Part shown: positions 8,665 through 17,646 of the stretch, one piece after another
How the letters are laid out: each line of letters opens with the position of its first letter
Numbering within the stretch: the first letter of the stretch is position 1
Assembly: GCA_029237915.1 (NCBI GenBank)
Contig: JAQWHD010000053.1
Coordinates: 1 to 58,162, forward strand
Direction of reading: 5' to 3'
DNA length: 58,162 bases
Origin: Thalassotalea sp.
GTDB lineage: Bacteria > Pseudomonadota > Gammaproteobacteria > Enterobacterales > Alteromonadaceae
Made by a program: the position numbers and the translations under genes
Notes under the pieces: generated by a model
Told to the model about the DNA's origin: nothing
The model's input: only the letters and a program-made list of their open reading frames with translations
The model's database searches: none

Positions 8665-8820
8665 TGCGACTACATGGATGTAGGAACTAGAGCGACGCAT
8701 TAGTGCAAGGGCGCACGTAAGTCCGTAAGCACGACAATATTGATATAGGAGGTAGAGCACTGTCGGGACTAGTGCCGAGAATAACGCAGGAGCAGTTATC
8801 GAGGATGGCAAAGCCGAGGT
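8665..8820. repeat. Dispersed intergenic repeat, composite copy (family R)
   Basis: Contains GACTACATGGATGTAGGAA (small hairpin CTACA-TGGA-TGTAG), followed about 60 bp later by a related ATTGATATAGGAGGTAGAGC and then GAGGATGGCAAAGCCGAG. The last two cores recur, inverted, at 10559-10610 and 14841-14898. It lies just past the small-RNA terminator. No coding potential was seen. Confidence 0.7.
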
Positions 8821-8928
8821 AACATAATTAAATTGCTATTAGTGTTAGTTTTAGTCAAATTTGAATATATTTAATTTATTGACCATACTTAACTACGCTT
8901 TATAGGAAACAAGTAAAGAAGGAATTTG

Positions 8929-9426
8929 ATGAAAAGGTATTTTTACATTGGCGATAATATTGACGAGCTTAAGCTAATATCTGTTGAATTACAGAGTGCC
9001 GGTTTTGCTAAACCACAAATCCACCTGATCAATCGTACTAAAGGTAAGCGCTACCTAGATTCAATCACACCATTTAATCATAGTTTTATGCATACTTTAT
9101 TTAAAGACGAAATTATTGCTTTCCTCGCCTTCCTGGCAACAAGTGCAATTTTTATTAGCGGTTATTTTATGCAAGTTGCCTTTGAGCAATTAATCATTCT
9201 ATCCATACTTGCATTTCTTTGTTTTTTATCAATTTTTAGCTTCATTAGTAAAGGTCTACTTGAATTTGAAGGTAATGAATTTGATCAAACTAGCATTAAA
9301 GAGCAAATAGAGATAGGTCGACATGTTTTACTGGTTGAGATGAGCGATTCTCAAGACTTACAGCTAGGTAGTGTAATGTCAGATCATCCTAATATTGAGC
9401 GGGCAGGCATTCATAAATATTCGTGA
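8929..9426 (+). CDS. Unknown protein with two membrane segments
   Basis: A 165-aa protein I do not recognise. The N-terminal 55 residues are soluble (KRYFYIGDNIDELKLI) and could be a small alpha/beta domain. Two hydrophobic segments follow, about 62-83 and 86-107, and the C-terminal 55 residues are acidic and soluble. Both tails would face the same side. The ATG at 8929 is preferred to the TTG one codon earlier; AAGGA is 5 nt upstream. It stands alone after the repeat-rich gap. Confidence 0.65.
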   Translation: MKRYFYIGDNIDELKLISVELQSAGFAKPQIHLINRTKGKRYLDSITPFNHSFMHTLFKDEIIAFLAFLATSAIFISGYFMQVAFEQLIILSILAFLCFLSIFSFISKGLLEFEGNEFDQTSIKEQIEIGRHVLLVEMSDSQDLQLGSVMSDHPNIERAGIHKYS

Positions 9427-9516
9427 TTTTATTGATAACGATTTAAACATTTTAATTTGTTTTTAAATATAGGATATTATAATACTAAAATAATTATAAT
9501 AATGTGAATCCCACCT

Positions 9517-10455
9517 GTGTTAAAGCTACCTTGGTCAAAAATAATATATGTAAAAGCTATGCTGACGCTAACGTACTTGATAAGTCAAAGTACTGTTGCT
9601 GCCTCACCCCTTGTTGTCGATTCTCTCAAGTTAGAATTAGTCGCTGAGGGCTTTGTATTTACCGAAGGACCTGCGGCGCTACCTAACGGTGACGTGATCT
9701 TTTCGGATATTCATGATGAAAAATTACACAAGTGGCATGCACTAACAAACAAAGTTGAGCAAGTCAGAGATAATACCCAAAGGACAAATGGACTTTATTT
9801 TAATAAAGAAGGGCATTTATATGCATGTCAATGGTCGGGTAAAAAACTCATTAAAATAACAGATTTAGATGATGTCGACAGTGATGTAGTGATAACTTCA
9901 AGCTTCAAAAATAAGCCTTATAATCAGCCTAATGATTTATGGATATCAGGTAACGGTAGTTTGTACTTTACCGACCCTAATTACGGCAAGAAAAAACTGA
10001 CTCAGGATGGCGAGCATGTGTATTTTGTTGACACTAATAATCAAGTAAGTCGCGTAAAAGACAGCTTTATTCGCCCTAATGGTATTATCGGTCATATTGA
10101 TAATAAAACTCTGTATATTACTGATCCAGGCGCAGGTAAAACCTATCGTTATCACATTACTAACAACGGTGAGTTAGAGAATAAAACATTAGTTATCAAT
10201 AAAGGTGGTGATGGTATGACACTTGATGAAGATGGACGTTTATACTTAACAATACCTAAAGAGAGGGCACTGGTGGTAATCGATGCTAATAATGAACTCG
10301 TAGGTATCAAAGACCTAGGTGTTAAAGCGACAAACGTGACATTTGCAGGCGTTGATGGCAAAACCTTATTTGTAACTGCTCAAAAACAAGTCTTTAAAAT
10401 CGATATGCCGGTTAAAGGTATGTATACGCAAGTGCATCAAGTAACACATCATTAA
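9517..10455 (+). CDS. Exported SMP-30/gluconolactonase-like beta-propeller protein
   Basis: About 312 aa with an N-terminal hydrophobic export signal ending near SQSTVAA, followed by a six-bladed propeller of the SGL type. Visible features are EGPAALPNGDVIFSD (metal-site glutamate region), RTNGLYFNKEGHLYACQ, NQPNDLWISGNGSLYFTDP and RPNGIIGHIDNKTLYITDP. Relatives hydrolyse sugar lactones in the periplasm; the substrate here is unknown. The start is uncertain: GTG at 9517 or ATG at 9559, neither with a good ribosome site. Confidence 0.8.
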   Translation: MLKLPWSKIIYVKAMLTLTYLISQSTVAASPLVVDSLKLELVAEGFVFTEGPAALPNGDVIFSDIHDEKLHKWHALTNKVEQVRDNTQRTNGLYFNKEGHLYACQWSGKKLIKITDLDDVDSDVVITSSFKNKPYNQPNDLWISGNGSLYFTDPNYGKKKLTQDGEHVYFVDTNNQVSRVKDSFIRPNGIIGHIDNKTLYITDPGAGKTYRYHITNNGELENKTLVINKGGDGMTLDEDGRLYLTIPKERALVVIDANNELVGIKDLGVKATNVTFAGVDGKTLFVTAQKQVFKIDMPVKGMYTQVHQVTHH

Positions 10456-10505
10456 AAGAGCTTCTGGTATAATCGCAGAATTCAAAAAAAGCGATAAATA
10501 CAAAA

Positions 10506-10529
10506 AAGCCCTAGCTGAGGTTCGGGCTT
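10506..10529 (-). terminator. Terminator on minus strand
   Basis: Stem AAGCCC/GGGCTT (10506-10511 with 10524-10529) is followed on the minus strand by TTTTTT. It faces transcription from the TSUP gene 227 bp away. Its 12-nt loop makes it only moderate. Confidence 0.6.
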
Positions 10530-10555
10530 GATGTTGACGAATGAAAATAATGCAA

Positions 10556-10610
10556 ATTCGGCTTGGCATCCTACTGATAACAACCTTCTATACCTATAGT
10601 CATACCAAAA
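10556..10610. repeat. Dispersed intergenic repeat (family R), diverged copy
   Basis: Reverse complement reads GACTATAGGTATAGAAGGTT, then AGGATGCCAAGCCGAA, aligning with the copies at 8735-8820 and 14841-14898. Apart from this copy and the terminator, the 300-bp gap 10456-10755 shows nothing else. Confidence 0.6.
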
Positions 10611-10755
10611 CTCATCGAACAAGAGCTCTTATAATGACTTTGTATCAATTACTTAGTACAGGTAATTATACTAATTATGAAGACTAGTTATTGATGTTAT
10701 ATTTTAATTTAATAGACATTTTGGCTTTGTTGTGAACAATGTATTTATAAGTATA

Positions 10756-11514
10756 TTAATCAAAATATAGTACTGCAGCTGTGGCTAGCACCGTCATTAC
10801 TAATATTAAAACTTTCATTATGCGAGGCTCGACGGTGATCGCAATCTTAACGGCAATCCAGGCTCCTACAATATTACCTAAAGCTAGTGCTAATCCAGGT
10901 AGCCACAAAATTAAGTCTTGATAGATAAAAATAACCAGAGAAGCGACAGTGAAAGCAAGTGTACAAACTAATTTTAATGCATTAGCCCTTACTAAATCAT
11001 AACGAAGCGAGCCAGCAAGCGCGAATAACAAGATAAAACCAACGCCAGCCTGTATTAATCCACCATAAAATCCTGCTGCAAATAGCACTGGCCATGAACC
11101 TTTAGTAGAACTCACAACCTTATGGTCTGTATCAGAGTCAGGGATCACTAAGCTAGGCATAAATATCATGATCAGTGCCATAGCTATCATTGAGCCGAGT
11201 AATACATATTTAAGTGTCTCAGGCGACATAATAAGTGCAGATAATGCACCAAATATACCGCCTAAAATAGTTAACAAAAGAATTGCAGGTAAATCAGCAG
11301 TGGGTAACTTGCCATGCTTTTTAAATCCAGCAATCCCTGAGAACGACTGTAGTAATACACCAACTCTGTTAGTTGCATTAGCAACATCGGCAGGCATTCC
11401 TAAAATCATTAAGGCAGGAATTGTCAAATTAGAGCCACCACCAGCTAACGTATTGATAATGCCAGCAATAAATCCTGTTACTATGAGTAATAAAATAAAC
11501 CAAAGGTCGATCAC
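10756..11514 (-). CDS. TSUP (TauE/SafE) family membrane transporter
   Basis: A 252-aa integral membrane protein with about eight hydrophobic segments. Family hallmarks are the N-terminal GFIAGIINTLAGGGSNLTIP and the second-half repeat GFYGGLIQAGVGFILLFAL. TSUP proteins export sulfite, sulfoacetate or similar organosulfur/organic anions across the inner membrane; the substrate here cannot be told. It lies 81 bp downstream of the TRAP large permease on the same strand and may belong to that operon. Confidence 0.88.
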   Translation of the reverse strand: MIDLWFILLLIVTGFIAGIINTLAGGGSNLTIPALMILGMPADVANATNRVGVLLQSFSGIAGFKKHGKLPTADLPAILLLTILGGIFGALSALIMSPETLKYVLLGSMIAMALIMIFMPSLVIPDSDTDHKVVSSTKGSWPVLFAAGFYGGLIQAGVGFILLFALAGSLRYDLVRANALKLVCTLAFTVASLVIFIYQDLILWLPGLALALGNIVGAWIAVKIAITVEPRIMKVLILVMTVLATAAVLYFD

Positions 11515-11595
11515 TAAAACAACTCACTTACTGCATTTTTGCTCATCTTAGATCCAAATTTATAAGAATAATATTATTCAATAAGAGTTAACTAT

Positions 11596-12876
11596 TTAGT
11601 AAATAATTAAATACTTTGGTAGTAGTAATATCAGCGTTAAAATAGTTAATTGCATTAATATAAAAGGGATCACTCCTTTGTATATTGTTAGAGTTTCCAT
11701 TGTTTTAGGAGCTACCCCCTTTAAATAAAAGAGGCTAAACCCAAATGGGGGAGTTAGAAATGATGTTTGCAAATTCATGGTAATAAGAATAGCGAACCAA
11801 ATTAAATCAATATCTAATGCCATTGCAATCGGCGTTAAAATGGGGACAACTAAGAAAGCAATTTCGATAAAATCGATAAAAAATCCGAGTATTAGTATCG
11901 CTACCATCGCCAATAATATAAACGTCCATTTTTCACCAGGAAGACCCATAAAGAATTCTTCAACGATATAATCACTACCTGAATAACTAAACACCATTGA
12001 AAAAGCCGTTGCACCAATAAGTACAGCAAAGATCATTGAACTAACTTTGACAGACTCTTTAGACACGTCGCTAATCATTTTAAATGAAAATTTTCCATAA
12101 AATGTTGCAAGAACAACGGCACCTACTGCACCGATTGCTGATGATTCTGTTGGCGTAGCAATACCACCAAATATTGATCCCAACACAGTGATAATTAAGA
12201 CCATAGGTGGAACGATATCTTTCATCGCTTGAAATAATAGCTCTCGCTTACTTTCTGTCACTATCATAGGTGGACAATATTCTGGTTTTATTTTTCCTAA
12301 TACCAGAATATAGAGGGTGTAAATAACGATTAACAAAAATCCAGGCAACATTGCGGCTTTGAATAAATCGCCAACAGGAACGCCCATCACATCACCCAAA
12401 ATAATCAAAATAATTGATGGAGGAATAATTTGCCCTAAGGTACCTGAAGCACAAATAACACCGGTCGCGGTAGGTTGATGATAGTTATTTTTTAACATTA
12501 CGGGCAGAGATATCACCCCCATAGCAACAACACTTGCACCAACGACTCCTGTCGATGCAGCAAGTAAGGCACCTACGATAATTGTTGAAACAGCCACACC
12601 ACCAGCAATGCTGCCAAATAGCTTTGCCGAAGACTCTAACAGTTTTTCTGCAAGCCCTGTTTTTTGTAAAACAATTCCCATAAATATAAACATAGGAATA
12701 GCCATTAGCGTGGTATTTTCCATAATACTCATGATGCGATATGGCATAAATGAGAAAAGATCTGCCCCTAAAGTGATAACGCCAACAATAAGTGAAATGC
12801 CGGCAAAAGTGAAAGCAACAGAATAACCAAAAAACAAACAAATCAATGCGATAGCAAATAAAATAATTCCAGTCAT
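11596..12876 (-). CDS. TRAP transporter large permease (DctM-type)
   Basis: A 426-aa membrane protein, the channel-forming subunit of a tripartite ATP-independent periplasmic transporter driven by a sodium or proton gradient. About 12 hydrophobic segments are visible. DctM-type motifs include SVVAMGVISLPVMLKNNY, TLGQIIPPSIILIILG and LQTSFLTPPFGFSLFYLKG. The start codon overlaps the stop of the small permease by one base, so translation is coupled. Confidence 0.93.
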   Translation of the reverse strand: MTGIILFAIALICLFFGYSVAFTFAGISLIVGVITLGADLFSFMPYRIMSIMENTTLMAIPMFIFMGIVLQKTGLAEKLLESSAKLFGSIAGGVAVSTIIVGALLAASTGVVGASVVAMGVISLPVMLKNNYHQPTATGVICASGTLGQIIPPSIILIILGDVMGVPVGDLFKAAMLPGFLLIVIYTLYILVLGKIKPEYCPPMIVTESKRELLFQAMKDIVPPMVLIITVLGSIFGGIATPTESSAIGAVGAVVLATFYGKFSFKMISDVSKESVKVSSMIFAVLIGATAFSMVFSYSGSDYIVEEFFMGLPGEKWTFILLAMVAILILGFFIDFIEIAFLVVPILTPIAMALDIDLIWFAILITMNLQTSFLTPPFGFSLFYLKGVAPKTMETLTIYKGVIPFILMQLTILTLILLLPKYLIIY

Positions 12877-13394
12877 TATTTACTCTCTATTAAATTTGGT
12901 TTGCTAATGAGTTTCTGTATTTGAGTTAAAATTACATGCGCAATACAAACTATTAGAAATAGGGATGATACAGGAATAACACTACGTATAATCCAACGAT
13001 GAGGAAGACCACCAGGGTCACCACTACCTTCGCCCATAGCATAAGCTTCATAAGCATAATCTAAGCTAAAATAGATTAATAAAATAGCGAAAGGAAGCGC
13101 CAATACCAGTGAGCCGATAATATTAATGATGGCTTGTTTTTTATCTGATAATTGATCATAAAATACATCAACCCTTACATGGGCGTCTTCTTTAAGTGAA
13201 TAACCAATACCAAACATAAACATTGCTGCAAATAAGTGCCATTCAAGTTCTTGCATACCTATGCTGACATCATGAAAAAAGTATCGTAAAACAACGTCAT
13301 AGAAGACATTTAAAATCATTAAAACCATGAGTAAACCGCAGAGGCTACCTATGGTGTCAATAATTTTTTTTAATATATTAATTAAATTATTCAT
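12876..13394 (-). CDS. TRAP transporter small permease (DctQ-type)
   Basis: A 172-aa protein with four hydrophobic segments (about 15-35, 50-66, 87-108, 136-158). The DctQ motif is present: WHLFAAMFMFGIGYSLKEDAHVRVD. It partners the large permease and receives substrate from the periplasmic binding protein. Order dctP-dctQ-dctM, with 58 bp after dctP that contain an imperfect hairpin (CACAG/CTGTG) as often seen between binding-protein and permease genes. Confidence 0.92.
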   Translation of the reverse strand: MNNLINILKKIIDTIGSLCGLLMVLMILNVFYDVVLRYFFHDVSIGMQELEWHLFAAMFMFGIGYSLKEDAHVRVDVFYDQLSDKKQAIINIIGSLVLALPFAILLIYFSLDYAYEAYAMGEGSGDPGGLPHRWIIRSVIPVSSLFLIVCIAHVILTQIQKLISKPNLIESK

Positions 13395-13452
13395 GTTAAC
13401 TCCACACAGACCTAACCAATATAGCTAAGCCTGTGCGATTGTGATTTTTGAT

Positions 13453-14532
13453 TTATTTTGAATCAAAGTTGTCAAGATAAGCTCGGTCAGAAAAGTTTGT
13501 CCAAGCACGTATTTGTTCTTGATAGCTTGTAATAGAGTCCAAAATTTCCTTAGTTTTAGGATCTTTTGCAGCAAATTCTTTCAATAGATCATCATTAGCT
13601 TGTTTAATTGCTGTCATAACCGGTTTTGGGAAAGAACGAATTTTAACGTGAGGATAATCATTTTGAATGGTCGCCAAATTCTTACCACTTTCATGCATAG
13701 ATTGTATATACATATCGTACGCAGCTAATTTCATTGCAGCGACTAGAATATCTTGCAAGTCCTTAGGTAGCGATGCATACGCTTTTTCATTAACCATAAA
13801 CTGAAGTTCTGTTGCAGGCTCATGCCAACCAGTATAATAATAAGGCGCTATTTTATGGAATCCCATTCTAAGATCTAATGATGGTCCAACCCATTCTAAA
13901 GCGTCGATAGTATTTCGTTCTAGCGCAGTATAAAGCTCTGCCGAAGGAATGTTTGTAGGTTTAGCTCCTAGCTTAGCAAGCACTTCACCAGCAAACCCCG
14001 GAATACGCATTTTCAATCCTTTTAGATCGTCCAAACTATTAATTTCTTTGCGAAACCAACCGCCCATTTGATTGCCTGTATTACCGCCAGGGAATGACAT
14101 GATGCCGTACTTCTGATATACCGACTTCATTAATTCCATGCCACCACCGTGGTAGAACCATGCATACTGTTCAGGAGCCGTCATACCAAATGGTGTTGTC
14201 GTGAAGAACATTGTATTGAAGTCTTTTCCTTTCCAATAATATGATGCGGAATGTCCCATTTGATATTGACCATTTTTTACAAAATCGAAAATACCAAAAG
14301 CTGATTTATGCTTATTTGAAGAATCTATTTTAATGGTTAAACGTCCATTGGACATTTCGTTAACCATGCGAGCCATATTCTTTGAGGCGTCACCAAAGAT
14401 AGGGAAATTAGGCCCCCACGTTTCTGCTAACTTCCATCGGTATTTTTTTCCATCCTCTGCACTGGCAAACATAGAGCACGTAACTGACGCAATAATCAGT
14501 AGTTTTAATATTGATTTTTTTAACATATTCAC
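13453..14532 (-). CDS. TRAP transporter periplasmic binding protein, TakP-like
   Basis: A 359-aa protein whose signal peptide ends around MFASA-ED. The mature protein is a DctP-fold receptor. The stretches FGMTAPEQYAWFYHGGGMEL, FPGGNTGNQMGGWFRKE, LKGLKMRIPGFAGEVLAKLG and NTIDALEWVGP followed by GWHEPATELQF match the subgroup of 2-oxo-acid receptors such as Rhodobacter TakP. The arginine of MRIPG would bind the carboxylate, and the EW pair is the TakP-type site. A 2-oxo acid or similar monocarboxylate substrate is inferred, not shown. First gene of its operon. Confidence 0.9.
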   Translation of the reverse strand: MNMLKKSILKLLIIASVTCSMFASAEDGKKYRWKLAETWGPNFPIFGDASKNMARMVNEMSNGRLTIKIDSSNKHKSAFGIFDFVKNGQYQMGHSASYYWKGKDFNTMFFTTTPFGMTAPEQYAWFYHGGGMELMKSVYQKYGIMSFPGGNTGNQMGGWFRKEINSLDDLKGLKMRIPGFAGEVLAKLGAKPTNIPSAELYTALERNTIDALEWVGPSLDLRMGFHKIAPYYYTGWHEPATELQFMVNEKAYASLPKDLQDILVAAMKLAAYDMYIQSMHESGKNLATIQNDYPHVKIRSFPKPVMTAIKQANDDLLKEFAAKDPKTKEILDSITSYQEQIRAWTNFSDRAYLDNFDSK

Positions 14533-14790
14533 TTTCCCTTTCTATTTGTTAGTTTTTTAAAACGCAACTTTGTTAATGCTAACCTACTGTTACACAATAT
14601 AAAGGAGTCGGGTATTAGACTAACCTACTAGGTATTAATATCTAAGTAGCTATATACCTTTAAACCATAGAAGTTAGGATGAGATTTGCAATTATTTGGT
14701 ATGTTTTCTTTTACGTTAACCAAGGTTGTGAGGATGACGGATAGAATAAAAGTAAACTGTTGTGTTCACTTTCCTAAAGACGAAAAAAAA

Positions 14791-14810
14791 CCTCGATATT
14801 TCTATCGAGG
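14791..14810 (-). terminator. Terminator after the decayed tRNA-Thr copy
   Basis: Stem CCTCGATA/TATCGAGG is followed on the minus strand by eight T. The 30-bp block is nearly identical to the terminator at 14974-14999, showing that the tRNA-terminator unit was duplicated. Confidence 0.85.
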
Positions 14811-14831
14811 CTTAGCTCTTGTCTTAGGGAA

Positions 14832-14945
14832 TGGTGCCGACTCGGCTCTGGCATCCTTGCTTCGCTCTAACTCCTATATCCATATAGTCGTGCCCTAATG
14901 GAGTCGAACTGCTGCTCTTATACTGGCTACTGATTCAATCAGTAG
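14832..14945 (-). pseudogene. tRNA-Thr remnant interrupted by a dispersed repeat
   Basis: On the plus strand ATGGTGCCGACT (the 3' end of tRNA-Thr including CCA) is intact, then about 55 bp of family R repeat intervenes. Tracts GAGTCGAACTG and CTACTGATT then resume the tRNA sequence before it degrades. The flanking terminator copy is retained. No functional cloverleaf can form. Confidence 0.65.
14841..14898. repeat. Dispersed intergenic repeat (family R) inside tRNA remnant
   Basis: The reverse complement contains GCACGACTATATGGATATAG, then GAGTTAGAGC and AGGATGCCAGAGCCGAG. It shares both cores with the copy at 8730-8820 and the copy at 10556-10610. Confidence 0.7.
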
Positions 14946-14973
14946 GGCAGTTCACTATCTTGCAGACGAAAAA

Positions 14974-14999
14974 AAACCTCGATATTTCTATCGAGGTTT
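14974..14999 (-). terminator. Terminator after tRNA-Thr (second copy)
   Basis: An 11-bp stem (14974-14984 with 14989-14999), loop TTTC, is followed on the minus strand by a T-run. Confidence 0.92.
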
Positions 15000-15008
15000 C
15001 TTAACAAA

Positions 15009-15084
<76 letters not shown>

Positions 15085-15193
15085 ACACAAAACTGTGTGC
15101 GATAGTCAAACCGAGTTTTATCTATGGTTATCGTATCTTGGCACCGAAACAACAAATGTTAGTTAACGGTTGTCTCTTTAAACTGAAATAAAA

Positions 15194-15218
15194 AAGCCTC
15201 AACAATTAGTTGAGGCTT
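15194..15218 (-). terminator. Terminator between the two tRNA-Thr genes
   Basis: A 10-bp stem AAGCCTCAAC/GTTGAGGCTT, loop AATTA, is followed by six T on the minus strand. Being inside the array, it should reduce expression of the distal Thr copy unless that copy has its own promoter. Confidence 0.9.
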
Positions 15219-15227
15219 CGTTATGAA

Positions 15228-15303
<76 letters not shown>

Positions 15304-15398
15304 ACACGAAATCGTGTGCAATATCTAGTTAAAAACACTAACTGATACATTGGCACCGAAACAACAAGTAATTGCTTAATCATTGTCTCTTGTAATAA

Positions 15399-15474
15399 TG
15401 GTGCCCCGACCCGGATTTGAACCAGGGACACGCGGATTTTCAATCCGCTGCTCTACCAACTGAGCTATCGGGGC
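15399..15474 (-). tRNA. tRNA-Phe (anticodon GAA)
   Basis: A 76-nt cloverleaf with encoded CCA. Acceptor GCCCCGA/TCGGGGC; anticodon loop TTGAAAA in stem GCGGA/TCCGC gives GAA. First gene of the array behind a strong promoter. Confidence 0.97.
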
Positions 15475-15511
15475 GCTTCGCTTGCTAGGCTTTTCAGCTT
15501 TGCCTTGAAGA

Positions 15512-15548
15512 CGGGCGCTATTAGACTGTTTTTCTCTTGCGCCGTCAA
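15512..15548 (-). promoter_or_regulatory. Promoter of the tRNA-Phe/Thr array with GC discriminator
   Basis: On the minus strand TTGACG (15548-15543), a 17-bp spacer and TCTAAT (15525-15520) precede a GCGCCC discriminator. This is the layout of stringently controlled stable-RNA promoters. The predicted start is near 15512, about 38 nt before tRNA-Phe. Confidence 0.8.
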
Positions 15549-15692
15549 CCTCTTTTTTCAATTATTTTAATTTTTTTTATCGTTTGCTTGTTTTTAGTTC
15601 AACTTGCTCGATTGTTGTTCAAAATAAACTGCGTTATTAGCTTTTTCTTAACAATAACTGTTTAGTCTAAGTGAATAGGCCATAAGTTAATG

Positions 15693-15965
15693 TTATTTAG
15701 TTTGTGGTGTATAACCTTCAATTTTAGGTTCTTTGCCTTCAAATAAGAACGCAACCATGTTGGTTTCTAAAAATTTACGGTCTTGTTCGTTCATCATAGA
15801 TAACTTATGTTCATTAATAAGCATGGTTTGTTTTTTCTGCCAAATACCCCAAGCTTCTTTACCTATATTGTCAAAAATACGCTTACCAATTTCACCTGGG
15901 TAAAATTGAAAATCTAAACCATCATCTTCTTTTTTGAAATGTTGGCACATTACTTTACGACTCAT
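15693..15965 (-). CDS. yggX: Fe(2+)-trafficking / oxidative damage protection protein YggX
   Basis: A 90-aa cytoplasmic protein that protects iron-sulfur clusters and binds ferrous iron. The near-invariant Cys7 (MSRKVMC) is present, and [28 protein letters not shown] and [17 protein letters not shown] match E. coli YggX. It lies 43 bp downstream of mutY, the same operon order as in E. coli. MutY carries an oxidation-sensitive 4Fe-4S cluster. Confidence 0.96.
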   Translation of the reverse strand: MSRKVMCQHFKKEDDGLDFQFYPGEIGKRIFDNIGKEAWGIWQKKQTMLINEHKLSMMNEQDRKFLETNMVAFLFEGKEPKIEGYTPQTK

Positions 15966-16008
15966 AATTATTTCTCTTAATTCAATATACTGTTTTATAT
16001 ATGTGGTA

Positions 16009-17043
16009 TTACTTTTCTAGTAAAGCTAGCAAGGTTTTACTTGAAGCGGCTAAACCAATATTAGCACCGTGCTTAAGATGGTACCAAAGCTGTTGTTCAT
16101 TATCATTAATAATTGTGTTTGATTGCGTAATTTCAACCGTTAATGGTGTTATGTCTAAATGAAAGTGACTAAAGGTATGCCTAAAGGCGTCAAGCTGCTG
16201 TTTGTTGCTAATTACAAAACCTAACTTTTCGGCAAGTAAGCTAAGTTCATCTATAGAGCTTATTTCATAAAAACTCCACAATCCTCCCCAAATACCAGAA
16301 GCAGGGCGCTTATACATGAATACCGAATCTGCATTGGTAAACATTACCATGATGGTTTGTTTAACGGGTTTTACCTTTTTAGGCTTTTTCGCCGGAAAAT
16401 TGGTTTGTGTATTGTGCTTTTCGGCTTGGCATAATTCTAATAAAGGGCAGTCAGTACATTTAGGTTTACTTCTCGTACATACTGTAGCGCCTAAATCCAT
16501 CATAGCTTGATTAAAGTTGGCAACACCTATCTGTGGTGTTAATTGCTCTGAATGTTGCCATAGGGCTTTGTCAAAGCTTGCTTGACCAGGGTATCCTGCA
16601 ACCATAAAGCAACGAGCTAATACCCGTTTTACATTACCGTCGAGTATAGGATGATGCTGATTTAAAGAAAGTGATAAAATAGCTCCTGCAGTAGAGCGGC
16701 CTATACCAGGTAAAGCAATAACATCATCTATGTTGCTAGGAAATTCGCCTTGATATTCATCGCGAATAATTTTTGCTGCTTTATGTAAGTTACGAGCTCT
16801 GGCGTAATAACCTAAACCAGTCCAATGGTGTAAGACTAAATCTTCATCAGCATTAGCTAAGTCTATAGCCGTAGGGAAGCTTTGCATAAAGCGTAAGTAA
16901 AATGGAATTACCGTTGTTACTTGGGTTTGTTGGAGCATGATCTCAGAGATCCAAACCCGATAGGGGGTTTTATCTTGTTGCCAAGGAAAGTGTTTTCGAC
17001 CCTGTTGATTAAACCATGCAAGTACCTTGTCACTAAATAGCAT
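16009..17043 (-). CDS. mutY: A/G-specific adenine glycosylase MutY
   Basis: Removes adenine mispaired with 8-oxoguanine in base-excision repair. It has 344 aa. The catalytic Glu34 is in [10 protein letters not shown], the helix-hairpin-helix [13 protein letters not shown] is at 111-123, and Asp135 is in LDGNVKRV. The 4Fe-4S ligands Cys189, 196, 199 and 205 show the C-x6-C-x2-C-x5-C spacing. A C-terminal NUDIX-like 8-oxoG recognition domain begins at about 225. It is divergent from yggL. Confidence 0.97.
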   Translation of the reverse strand: MLFSDKVLAWFNQQGRKHFPWQQDKTPYRVWISEIMLQQTQVTTVIPFYLRFMQSFPTAIDLANADEDLVLHHWTGLGYYARARNLHKAAKIIRDEYQGEFPSNIDDVIALPGIGRSTAGAILSLSLNQHHPILDGNVKRVLARCFMVAGYPGQASFDKALWQHSEQLTPQIGVANFNQAMMDLGATVCTRSKPKCTDCPLLELCQAEKHNTQTNFPAKKPKKVKPVKQTIMVMFTNADSVFMYKRPASGIWGGLWSFYEISSIDELSLLAEKLGFVISNKQQLDAFRHTFSHFHLDITPLTVEITQSNTIINDNEQQLWYHLKHGANIGLAASSKTLLALLEK

Positions 17044-17208
17044 TTACGACTTCTTTTTATTTTATTAATACCTTATTTGGCGAGTGTAGCGCTTTTACCG
17101 TATTTGATCTACGTCAGGTTAATACAAAGTTAAACACAATAAAACTTGGCTTTTATGGCATTTAGCACTATTCTTCGCGCAATTAGTAATTATATAGAAA
17201 GGTTCAAC

Positions 17209-17556
17209 ATGACTGAAGTAGTTAAAAGCTCAAAAAATCGTAGCCGTCGTATTCGTAAAAAGATGCGTGTAGATGAATTCCAAGAGTTAGGTTTTGATAT
17301 TGCTTGGAAATTTGAAGAAGGTACTAGCAATGATCAAATTGATGCTTTTCTAGATAAGTTTTTTGCACAAGCGATTGAACCACAAGGTTTAGGTTTTGGC
17401 GGCGAAGGCGACTTATTATGGCATGGCCTAGTATGTACGCAAAAAATTGGTAAGTGTACTGATGAAAACCGTAAAACTGTTGAAAAATGGTTAACCGATA
17501 ACGGCGCTAAATCAGTAACTGTATCTGAGTTATATGATGTGTGGTGGGCTGCTTAG
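17209..17556 (+). CDS. yggL: YggL family 50S-binding protein (DUF469)
   Basis: A 115-aa small basic-to-acidic protein; E. coli YggL binds the 50S ribosomal subunit. The family pattern is present: SRRIRKKMRVDEFQELGFD near the start, then GLGFGGEGDLLWHG and a C-terminal DVWWAA. The ATG at 17209 is chosen because AAGG ends 6 nt upstream and the family starts there. The 21 codons upstream of it in the same frame do not resemble it. Followed by a terminator, then trmB. Confidence 0.93.
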   Translation: MTEVVKSSKNRSRRIRKKMRVDEFQELGFDIAWKFEEGTSNDQIDAFLDKFFAQAIEPQGLGFGGEGDLLWHGLVCTQKIGKCTDENRKTVEKWLTDNGAKSVTVSELYDVWWAA

Positions 17557-17572
17557 TTTCTAGCGCATATCG

Positions 17573-17598
17573 AAAAGGACTTTTATAAGTCCTTTTTT
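17573..17598 (+). terminator. Terminator of yggL
   Basis: A 10-bp stem AAAAGGACTT/AAGTCCTTTT with loop TTAT runs into a T-run. Confidence 0.92.
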
Positions 17599-17646
17599 TT
17601 CATCTATTATTTAGCTAATTAATAAATGCTATAATTTTTAGCGTTA

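Noticed and set aside
8153..8925. Possible missed protein gene in the 770-bp gap
   Set aside because: All frames are short with many stops; the stretch is better explained by a small RNA with its activator site and by repeats.
14686..14898. Open frame of 70 codons before the tRNA-Thr array
   Set aside because: It runs through a terminator, a tRNA remnant and a dispersed repeat; no ribosome site or protein-like composition.
15376..15561. Open frame of 61 codons across the tRNA-Phe region
   Set aside because: It is a translation of tRNA-Phe and its promoter; frames of this kind are a common artefact over tRNA genes.
17146..17208. N-terminal extension of YggL
   Set aside because: The ATG at 17209 has a good Shine-Dalgarno and begins where the family begins.
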